Origin: Lottia gigantea
Lineage: Eukaryota; Mollusca; Gastropoda; Lottiidae
Assembly (NCBI RefSeq): GCF_000327385.1
Contig: NW_008709715.1
Coordinates: 4,260,383 to 4,324,382, forward strand
Direction of reading: 5' to 3'
DNA: 64,000 nt
Part shown: in pieces, positions 30,301 to 40,707 of the stretch
How positions within the stretch are numbered: position 1 is the stretch's first letter
Layout: the number at the start of each line of letters is the position of its first letter
Made by a program: the position numbers and the translations under genes
The notes under the pieces: generated by a model
Told to the model about the DNA's origin: nothing
What the model saw: only the letters and a program-made list of their open reading frames with translations
The model's database searches: none

Positions 30301-33300
30301 AAGAACATTTAAAACATTGTAAATTTGAAAGTATGAAAGAATTCTTACAAAGATCTGAAGAAAAGATGTCCGACATGCAGCTAACTGTCTTACAAAAAGA
30401 TCAAGAAATTGAATTTTTACGTTCCATGTTGGGAAAATTGGCTGAAAGATTGGAAATGTTAGAAAAATCTGTAGACATCAAATTAGGTAAGTGTGAATTG
30501 ACTTCAAAAACTTTAGAGTAAAAAGTAAAGTTCGTTAACTTTTAATGTTAGAATATAAAGATGTTTTTTTCTTTTTATGTGGATGGAGACACTTTAGTAC
30601 TTAACAACCATTTAAAATATGGCTGGCTTGATGATTGATTATGTATCTAAAACATGTGTCCGATCTTCAGACATATCAGGTTGATATTTAAGCGGTTGCA
30701 TCTTCTATTTGAAAAGTGCTCTGGGGTTCTATCAAATGATTAATGGAATAATTAAAAGATTTCATGTATATCCCTTTTAAGGTGCATATATTAGTTCCGT
30801 TAGAATTTTAAGATGTCTGTCATTCTTTGTTTATTTAATACAGAATTAGTGGAACATAATCAAAGTAAAATAATGAATGAAGTTATGGATAATAGAAGAG
30901 AATATTCAACATTAGCTGTAAGTCTTCTTTTGAATTGCAACATATTCAACTCAGTCTGTTTCCACAGCTATATATCATGCTTCTAACTAAAAAAGTTGGT
31001 AGATACCCCCTTCATTTAAATCCATCTCAGGATTTTACCCCAAAAGTAAGCAGAGGGTAATTTTTCTTATTTTAACAAATATCATGCAGAATTAAAAGGA
31101 AGATTTCTTTGTGCATGAGACTCACTGTATGTGAAGATTGATTGTGAAACTGTTTCAAGTATACATACATATTAATGTGTTCAATGTTTTTATGTATATT
31201 TCAGGAACAAATAGCATTAATGAACAATAGATTAGATTTAGGTGCCACTGCTGGAGGTAGGTTTTATTTGTTAATGTTAATAATTGAAAAGATATATTTG
31301 TCCCCAATATAGGTATACTCTGTGATGAGCTTTTTGACATATTTCATGGTATTGGTTAATCATTGTTCATTTTGTTATGATTTCAGCTTTTGATCCTATA
31401 TCAATGTTCAAATGTAAAGGTACTTGTGTGGGTCATCAGGTAAGTTTCAAAAAAATTACTTATATCTTGTACTTGTTGTTTCACAACTTGAAAAATATAT
31501 ATTCCAATCGTTTGATAAAACCGATTTCAATTAACACTAGGGTTATCTCCCATGTAATAGTATGGAATATTGCACAGTGACATTCAATATACAGAAACAA
31601 TAATATGTAAAATTTATTTTGATGATTTCAAAAATTGTATAAAATTTGAAATAAAAGGAATGACATTATGACAATAATGAAAAAACATGAATATAAAATG
31701 ATAGTTACAAGTTTTAAGTATACTGTACATTTTGTATATATTTGATAATATCAATTGTATATATTATATATTTGCATATTAATTGTATATTTACAGGGAC
31801 CAGTGTGGTGTTTATGTGCTTTAGGTGATTTTCTATACAGTGGCTCTTCTGATAAAACAGTGAAGGTAAAATATACATGTACTTACATATAGGTTGAACT
31901 GAACTGAAACAAAGTTACATATCTGCCCCTGATTTGGTTTATCAAGACAGGTAACCCCGTGTAGCATGCAATGAGCCTAAGAGAAAAAGTCGGCCCTTGT
32001 TAGATTTGCAACTCCCAAGGAATCTTTGGCGTTTATTATATCAATTTAAGTTGTGGTTTCTTTAAAATAGATAACTATTTATGATGATATTTCATGGATT
32101 TTCAGTTGCAACTGACTGGTTCTTGGTTTTTGTATTGTTATGTCCTTGACCTTAAGTTAAAGGTTTAGTCAACTGATATGTGCAAACATTGGTCATATGA
32201 TTAAAGAATTCTGCATTAAAAATATTCCAATCTGTATTTATTTAAGGTATGGGATACAAGTGCAAATTTTCAATGTGTGAAAACTTTAGAAGGACATACT
32301 GGTATTGTATTGGCATTATGTACATATGGTAAAAAACTCTTCAGTGGTTCACAAGACTGTAATATTCTGGTATGTGTTGATACTGTCAGTTTTGTATGCC
32401 CATGCACCTAGAATTGCTAGTAAAAGAGAAAAAACACAATTCCGTCAAATGTTTCTGTTTAAACTCTTGTGAATTTGTAGGCTAATGGTAAATAATCTGT
32501 GATCTAAAAAGTTATCTAAATGGTTGATTATTGTGAAAAATTATTTGATATTTGTAGGTATGGGATATAGATACATTTGAAACTATTAAATGTATAGCAG
32601 CTCATGATAATCCTGTATGTACATTAACTTCAGCTAGAAATATGATATTTAGTGGTTCACTGAAAGTTATAAGGGTATGTATTGGACGATTAGGTGAAAA
32701 AATATATGCAACAGGATTTATAACACTTTTAGAATAATTTATTAGTGAATCATGTAATATCTTGAGTGTATAAACATTATTTCTCTTAAACATAAGGTCT
32801 TTTGGTCAAATGTTACATAAGAAACAGGAAGGATTTAAAAAATGCTAGTAACAATTCTTGGGAGTCATCAATTATCTTCATACTTTTTCCTTGTATGCTT
32901 TAAATCCTATAAATCTGGCTTTTATTTTGAAATTTGATGACATCAAGCCCATGTGGCATTTTTTATTTTCATTGTTTTTTTTATGCAACTCATGGTGTTT
33001 CATATTATATTTTGGAGTTGTTAGAATGCCTATGGTTTGTAGGTATGGGATGCCTATACCTATGAGATGAAACAAGAAATAACAGGTTTAAACCATTGGG
33101 TGAGAGCTCTAGCTGCTACTGCTGATTATTTATATAGTGGTTCTTATCAAACTATCAAGGTAATATACTTAATAAAGTAATTTTTTATTTCCATCTGAAC
33201 CTTCAGAAAGTGAATCTATATTGAGAATAGTCAGTCTCCAAATACTAAACAACAGAATAGAGTTGTATACTTTCATTGTCATACAATCAATGACCCTCTG

Positions 33301-36300
33301 GAACTCCATGTCAAAGTGAATGTCAAAGTGGTCAAAGACATCTTGTCATCCAGAATGGTCAATGATATCAGTCCCTCATATCTTTTTGCATATTCATAAA
33401 TTTACAGTAATGTTTTGACTATATTTAGAAATTCAAAGCAAATGTAATTAGAGTAGTATATAAGGAACCATTTGATGTATTTTAAGATATGGGATCTAGG
33501 AACATTAGAATGTGTTAGAATGTTAGAAACATCAGGTGGAAGTGTTTATAGTATAGCTATTACTAGTCATCATATATTATGCGGTACTTATGAAAATTGT
33601 ATAAATGTAAGTGATGTGTTTCCTTTCCTAACTTTTTTTATGTAACTTTATCTAAATTGACATCAATGAATAGAGATGGGACTTGGGTTATTTCATTGGC
33701 CAACATATTAACACCCTAAATTTTCAAAACCTGCAAAGTATTGTTCTCTTGTAAGTCAAGTTTTCATGGAATATTTCATAAGATTTTAAAGGCATTAGCC
33801 TTGACCTTGGATAGATGGTTTACATTTATGTGAAATAATGAATGGTAATTTTTGTAGGTCTGGGATACTAATTATGTACATACAACAACTTTAAATGGAC
33901 ATTCTGGTACAGTGTATGCTTTATCTGCGTTACAAACAGCGTCTGGTACTAAAGTATTCAGTGCTTCCTATGATAGATCTTTACGGGTAAGTTTATTTTG
34001 TATTTAAATCAGAACTTTATACCCTTTTACACTTGATCCAGAATTGGGTCTCCCAATAAAGCAAATAGTGCCTGGTACCAGATACTAATAACTGGCTATT
34101 TACACCAGCATACTGAGTGCTTTATGAGACAGAATTAAATGTTCCCTCTCTAAGGAAAAAGTGAAGAAAAGGTCCATAAGAAGTCACCACATGGTAAGAT
34201 TAATTGTAATGGGTTGGTTTTTTTTAACTTGATGACATGAACCAAACCCATTGACATACGGAACTGATCACTTCAAAATGAGAATAGCATTTGTAATTGT
34301 TATCGCTTGAACTTGATAACATTCATTTATCATGTCGGTAACAATGTTTACACTTCAATGACGCAGGAATGAAAGTTTTTTTCATTTGAATGTTTGATGC
34401 ATCTCAAAATATAACATTGATGACTTTGTTGTGGGAAAGTAAGATTATACCATCTGAAAACTGTCAGCAAGTTATGCCCCCAGGAGACTGTCAAATGCAG
34501 TATATTGATATAATTACATTGCATATTCCTACAGAGGGGCTCTGCTCATTAGATTGGTAGTTATTAAACAAGTAGCGGCTATCTCTGACTTTTGAATCAT
34601 TTGGTAATGATTTATCAAGCTATCATATTGATGTGATTCAAGTGATATCATTCTCAAAAGGTAAAGCACTAGAATAATGAGTTAATCTTGCCATGAGTTA
34701 ATATTATTAATCATGTATAGACAAAAAACCAGTTTCAATGATGCATATTTATTTTGTTCATTTACTTTATTACTTTATTTTCTCTACAAGATTAAACATA
34801 TACACTAAGAATACTAACAAAACCTGGATATATCTATGATTAGTCCTTACTGTTATTTTTCCTGAACATCAGCAATATTCATTTAAAATTATGGTATGGA
34901 CTAAATCTTCAAATGAATATAATAGTCTATAAAGTATTCAAAAGTAATATTCACAGCTCTAGTTATTTTGAAACTATCATACACATTGTTAGCTTATGAA
35001 TACTCTATACTGCAGGGTTAAACCATTTATACCCTACCCCTTGCCCCCACAAACTAAGGTCCTCATGTCATTACTTGATACCACTATGCTGTATATTATT
35101 TTTTACCAATATCTTCCAGTATTTTGATGAGTTGACGTAAATATTCATCTCTATCAGTTAGAGAAGGAAACATAACTCCTTTAGGATCTCGGTCTTCTGA
35201 AAATAGAATAATGATAACATTGAAAGTTCTTGTCTAAACCCTTGAGCTGTGATTTCAACTTACATTACAACAAATGGCTATATTTGGATTCCACCAATGG
35301 CAAAGGCCTCTTTTAAGTGACCATCTCAGAAAGATGTCAATTATCATTAAAATTATATCATGACAAGGGCATTAATATCTTAAAAATCTATAAAATTCTA
35401 ATGAATGTATAAAGAATGTATCTAAAGAATGTATTAAATTCTACGGAAAGTATCTCAAAAATAGAAAGATTTAACGAATGTACATATAAAATTCTAAAAA
35501 AAAGTATAAAAATTCTAAAGAATGCAGAAAAGCGATGTATAAAATTCTAAAGAATGTATTCAATCCTGAAGAATGTATAAATTATATACTATAAAATTCG
35601 AATTTTTAAAGTTATAGTAATTGTAAATAATCAAGAAAATTGCCCTCAGAGTGTACAAACTCATAAGAGTATATTATTCAAAGTCTTTGTCCCTATCAAA
35701 CGTATGTGTAGAATCAGAATGGGTAAAATTTCATCAAAGGCATTGGCTTCTAGTAATATAAAGCTCCATTTCAAATACTTTTGTTTTGAGAATTAGAATC
35801 TGATTACCAATTATACTGCAATTTGAAATAACAAAATTCAATAAAAACCAGAGTTTTCCGGTCATCTCTTCCAGGCTGTTGTAACATTATTATAGGCAAT
35901 TAAGATTGATGACGTTCAAATATCTTCAATATCAGCATGTTACATCCCTGGTGACTTTTATCACATAAACTTTAATCTGCTGTACATCTTATCTTATTTC
36001 AAGTCCAAAAAAGTATAAGTTAAAAACTGTAACATGATAATACTCCATCAATCAAATAAATTGACAGAAAATAATTTTAATTGCAAAAAGTATGTCAGCT
36101 ATCATGCTCTCATGAAAAAAGTAAATTGAGTTTAGGCAATCAAACTGTTGTATATTCTAAAATTTATTACCTCTTAAAAACATTAAGAAAAGCAATAAAT
36201 CAACTTATCCTAAGTTCAGTACTCTAAAAGCCTAGCCAGTATCGTTGACTTTAAGAATATTCAGATTGATTATCAAACAATTGGGCTTTTAGAAACCTAT

Positions 36301-39300
36301 TCAGAGCAAGTATGATTTTATAATCACCATAATTAAAAGAAATATATATTCAGTAACATAATTTCATAAAATTTATCAAATTTGACCATAATTAATTAAC
36401 AATTGGCACTTATTTTCATCTTTCCTTGTGGCTTAGCCTTCTGAGCTTTGGCTAGTGCTGATATTCCATGGAAACACCCTGGATATATTTCATTTAAATT
36501 TCAGTTTTTGCATGTTGCTTTTCTTGGGGAACCATCCCTAAAGTTTATACTGGAATTAGTCAAATTTTCAATCTTTTTAAAATGATTATATCACAAAATT
36601 ATCTTTTTTATAATTGGTTACAGTAATTTCTAATTTGAGAACCAAAGATTTAGCTGTGAACTTAAGAAATTCAGATGGATCACTTACCATTGTTTCTGAT
36701 GATTTTTTGCCATCTGGAATCTTGTGGTTGAAATATATCATAAGGACCATAGAATCTGTAGGCTAGAATATATAGAAATACAAATAAAATTAGGCTTGTT
36801 ATATTTATACATTTTCAAATATGACATGTCAAAGAGGTTTTCTAATTCTTTTTATGTGAATCGGACAATTTTCATCATTCTAATGTTCAATCAGATGTCT
36901 GTGGTTCCTGCAATTCCACTAAGCTAAGTGTTTGATGATGTCACTAATCATGAAGGGCCTAATGTTATAAAGTATAATTTGTGATTAGAGATGTTATCAA
37001 ACATGGTGAAATTGCAGGAACCACAGATCGTCTGTGACAGAAGTCTGACTGAAGTTGAAATGGTACAAATTGATGCTTTTAGAAAACCTCTATACAATCC
37101 TTTTAAGTAGGCAGAACCCAATTTTTGCTCATACTTGATACTAAATGGGTTGTTAACAACATACAGAATCTTGAGAATTGTATTGTATACTTATGACAAA
37201 CTCAAAAATTGGTTGTGAGCTGACAAATGGGTGCTGTTTGGAAGAGCTCCAGTTTTTACATTTGGAAAGAAAAGGAGAATAATAAATGACTGAAAGTTAT
37301 ACATATACATGTATCTCTCAAATTTTTCCATTTGTCAAAAACATGCCAAATCTTATAAGAAATTTCCATAGAAATATCATTTCACTAGACAAGAGAGAGA
37401 AGAGAAACCACAATGAAATAGATTTTAATAGATCTATAATTTCATTAACAGAAATATTTTATACCAAATTTAAGTCATCGGAAGACCAAATAAGTAAAAT
37501 AAAATATCTTACCATGAATTATTGCACAGTAAATACACAAAATAACTAACACAGATATATTTCTGTTCATTGTTCAAAATTATGTGAATTCAAATTCAAA
37601 AAGAATATTTTGATCCAAGAATGTATTTTTATTGAAGACCAACACTGTGCCAGCTCCCTGTATGCTGTTCCGTGTATAGTAATGAAGATGTGTGGAAAGT
37701 TTTGTTTATATATTAATTGTTGCCACCCACCTCTCTAGTGATTTCCGTGTTAAGAATAAGAGGTAGTTATATTTGTCAGATATCAAACTATCTTGTCATT
37801 TTAATTGCTGACATACTCCTTATTACTATTCACCTTCATTAGTACATGTTATTTTCGCCTTCTGGAACTTAGTTTCCAAATATAAATATTTTTATTTTTA
37901 TAGAGTAGATTACATCTGCTCAATTTTGTCTTCTATTTTCATTATATTTCTGAATAGAGACTTAAAAATTTTGATGCCAATCTTTCATGAACAGCTGATG
38001 CCCATTTGTTAAAGTTAAAGGATGCCCAATCAAAGCTTTGAGATATTTTAAGGCATGTACAACATCAACAAAGATTTCTGCTGCAAGCAGGAGTGTCTCT
38101 AGAAAATGTCTGAGGTTGGGGGCCCAAAGTTGAGAGGCGCAAAACCCAAAAGGCCGAAGCCCAGATGACTAGAGATAAATGTTGAGCATTACATTGGCTT
38201 AATTTTCACTACAGATGGAGACCTATCACAGGCCCAATGGCCCATCCTCTAAATATACCACTGCATACAAGTATTCAAAGTATATCTTCAAAAAACATCA
38301 AAATAAATGTGCAGGCAATAGCTGCCTTGCCTGAAACTTAAATGTCTTTAATTTAGGACAATCTATTCAGACTAAAACTGTTATCATTGGAACTAAATGT
38401 ATGTGATAACATTAATTTACAGCATGTTGGGGGTGGATCCTTTTTGTCCTTACAGACTAAATTCATTGTTGAAAGTGACATTTTCCTCAAGGCATGTTTT
38501 TTTGTATAGAACTGTAATAGTTTTATCATTTTCTTTACTTGAAGAAGAACCCAATTATAATTAAGCCCTAAAGCCACATGTGAAATTTGTTTCATAGAAC
38601 AACAATAAGAGAATTATTTTTGTAAAGAAAAAATGCTGCCGTACAAATTATATTAAGAATTGTAATTTTTTAAACATTCTTCATTTTGATGTGCATATCA
38701 TTTAACATTATGAATCTATATGTACCCCTTATGTTCAAATCAAAGAGATTTGTAAATGAATTAACAAGGATTTGTAAATGTAGAGTTCTACATATTTGCT
38801 TTTCCTGCTGATAAAGCTCAATTGCAGCTCTATGTACTTGGTTTGTTTTTAGCTAAAAATTAATTTATCTTGTGACTTGACAGTGTGATGTTAAAAATTG
38901 AAAGTATCAGCTCAAGAAAGAGTAAGAGCTCTGAAAGTAGATGATAATTCAATCTGTATGATTCTATATATGATACAGGTATGGAGTATGGATAATATGA
39001 TATGTACCCAAACATTAGTCAGACACACTGGTAGTGTAGCCTGTTTAGCTGTTTCTAGAGGTCGAATATTTTCTGGAGCTGTGGACAGTACTGTCAAGGT
39101 AATTGATATATACATATTTTACTTGAATGACATTTGATAAAGGTGGTTTGATATTTATATAACACAATTCTTATAGAGTACAATTACTGATTTTGTTTAA
39201 GCTTCATTATATTGTGCTCCATAAAAATTGTGATATCTATACTGATATACATTATAAGACATAGAGTTGACTAATCAATTAATACGGTAGAATTAGCTGT

Positions 39301-39525
39301 TCAAGAACCAGTTATGTAGCTATTGTACTGGAACTCTATCTTAAGAAATTTGATTTGACTCATCTGATTATGTATGTTATAGATCCTGTCGTTCATGCGA
39401 TTATCTTGTCATGGAAGCAAGTAAACATATAGAATTTACTCAAGACTTGCATTGTGACAAAAAATTTTTAATTTTGCTTGGACATTTATAGTTAAAATTG
39501 TTATTGTTTATAGGTTTGGCAATGA
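21312..39525 (+). CDS. TRAF7: E3 ubiquitin-protein ligase TRAF7
   Basis: A RING-type ubiquitin ligase and signalling scaffold. Exons: 21312-21377, 22114-22183, 22412-22512, 22932-23036, 23522-23614, 24250-24289, 24478-24655, 27122-27197, 27707-27765, 30269-30486, 30844-30917, 31205-31256, 31387-31439, 31797-31865, 32247-32369, 32558-32674, 33043-33159, 33487-33606, 33858-33986, 38979-39098, 39514-39525 (TGA). All junctions agree in phase; 663 residues (human about 670). Order: a Ser/Thr-rich N-terminus; a C3HC3D RING near residues 129-166 ([27 protein letters not shown]); TRAF-type zinc fingers near 185-275; a coiled coil near 280-360 ([20 protein letters not shown]); seven WD40 blades near 396-663 ([48 protein letters not shown]). 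The last exon codes only for Val-Trp-Gln. The 5-kb intron at 33987-38978 contains an antisense gene. The gene looks intact. Confidence 0.98.
22093..22275 (+). repeat. Direct repeat copying the TRAF7 exon-2 splice acceptor
   Basis: The block ttattatcatcactttattagg before exon 2 (near 22096-22114) recurs about 157 bp downstream in intron 2 (near 22253-22273), followed there by aaccagg instead of tacctgc. The second copy also ends in an AG after a pyrimidine-poor tract. It could act as a decoy acceptor, although no open frame supports its use. Confidence 0.6.
23785..23982. mobile_element. Palindromic MITE-like element, copy 1 (in TRAF7 intron 5)
   Basis: It shares with three other loci the segments gattagtgatgtcat, ggattgcaggaaccac, agtgtccctgatacacat and the right end aatctcttcacaatcccttt. 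The left half (gaggtcactaatcacag and gctcttcataatta) is a degenerate inverted counterpart of the right half. It has no coding capacity. The left boundary is approximate. Confidence 0.7.
26703..26861. mobile_element. Palindromic foldback element (in TRAF7 intron 7)
   Basis: The outer ends are aaccaatca and tgattggtt. Inner arms of about 36 bp, ctgtttcttgataacataat (from about 26729) and its reverse complement (to about 26836), flank a 35-bp centre. Total length is about 159 bp with no open frame. This is the structure of a small non-autonomous foldback transposon. The superfamily is not assignable by eye. Confidence 0.75.
35096..37570 (-). CDS. Secreted, probably amidated peptide precursor nested antisense in TRAF7
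   Basis: A three-exon gene on the strand opposite TRAF7, within its intron 33987-38978. Exons: 37513-37570 (start), 36688-36772 less its right end, that is 36688-36762, and 35096-35196 (TAA at 35096-35098). Donors are GTAAGA and GTAAGT; acceptors are TTCTAG and TTTCAG. Phases match at both junctions (1 and 1), giving 77 residues. The first 20 residues ([20 protein letters not shown]) form a signal peptide. The rest ([20 protein letters not shown] at its start) has no cysteine and no internal dibasic site. It ends [14 protein letters not shown], a Gly-Lys-Lys terminus that is the usual signal for C-terminal amidation after basic-residue removal. Seen: the frame and signals. Inferred: a neuropeptide or peptide hormone of about 54 residues. 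The family is not recognised. The amphipathic end loosely recalls NPF- or ELH/CRH-type hormones, but lacks the terminal RPRF of NPF. Candidate minus-strand AATAAA signals lie near 34748-34753. Confidence 0.82.
35381..35597. repeat. Degenerate short tandem repeat
   Basis: Variants of tataaaattctaaagaatg recur about ten times with heavy drift across this stretch. It lies in the second intron of the nested peptide gene and also inside the TRAF7 intron. No open frame. Confidence 0.65.
36897..37110. mobile_element. Palindromic MITE-like element, copy 2
   Basis: The left arm (about 36899-36950, ctgtggttcctgcaattcca onward to tcactaatca) is the reverse complement of the right arm (about 36980-37026, gtgattagagatgttatc onward to ggaaccacag). 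The right end carries aaaacctctatacaatcctt. It lies in the first intron of the nested peptide gene, between its signal-peptide exon and its second exon. It belongs to the same family as 23785, 53627 and 59261. Confidence 0.75.
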
Positions 39526-40133
39526 AGTAGACACTGTGATGAGATATATTTTTATATAATAGAACTATTGGAGTTGTTACTTATATGTGATACAAGGACC
39601 ATTATTACAGATTGTAACATTGGTTTATAGAGCCAAAATGTGCTGCTGCTATTATCAGCCAAAAATTTTTCCTGTCACAGCATTACAGCTTTATTTACAT
39701 TAAGCACAATTTGTTCTTTCTCTTATCACAATTTTCTGAGATTATAGATCTACATACAAGATGCTCACTCAGATAAATACACCAAAAGTGTTTTTGAATG
39801 CAAAGAAAAATAGAAAATATTTTTTCACAATTTCCATCCCCACTTATGCATCAAATTGTTGTGAAAAGTCAAGGTATTTGACTAATGTTTGAGCAATATT
39901 AATAGTTTGTAAATATGCAACAACATCAGTGATTACAATTTCATGGTTTTTGGTTAGTTGACACCTACATTATTGTTACATTATTGCAGTGCAATATTTA
40001 CATTGAAATTTTATTATATGTTATAATATCACTTAAATTTTTAAAAAAAAGTTATAAAAAGCTCTTTATTGATGTTACACATGATGTTTATGAACTTTTT
40101 TGACTCTAATCATGATTTTAAATGCTTTCTCTA

Positions 40134-40139
40134 AATAAA
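40134..40139 (+). promoter_or_regulatory. Candidate poly(A) signal of TRAF7
   Basis: AATAAA about 610 bp past the TRAF7 stop codon. Further plus-strand AATAAA copies occur near 41090 and 41217, so longer transcripts are possible. Confidence 0.45.
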
Positions 40140-40707
40140 TGTTATAACAAAGGATTTTTAAGTTACTTGTTCTGTTATCGGACACATAAGGGGTTTTTTT
40201 TTCGCTGAGGCTAGTAAGTGTAATAGTTTGGTGTGAATGAATACTGCTTTATTGTTTTAAGTACCTGTCTCATGTTTCTCAAAAATTCTTGAGCTCTTCT
40301 GTTGTCAGAAGTGTTGTATCTTTGGTGTAATATACGCCACATGTGGCAAATTTATATCAAGCGATTTTTTGGAAAATAAGAACAAGGCTGATGTGACAAT
40401 GAGGAAGTCATTTGAAAAAACAATAGATCATGAAATTAAACAAATCAAATTCTGGGTGCTTTTCTCATTTTATTTTTGGTAAAAAAACAAATTGCATGTT
40501 CATTTAACTACTAAACTTTAAACTAATATACATGAGCAGATTGCATGCTTTATTTAAATATATAATATTAGAATTATTTCATTGCATGTTTAGATTTAAA
40601 GGGAAAATTATATTTTTTGTTTATTAAAAGTTCAAGCATAAGATGGGCTCTAAAAAGCAAAAAACAAAATAAAAAATTGCAGCATAAGGATACAGTTCAA
40701 GATGTTT

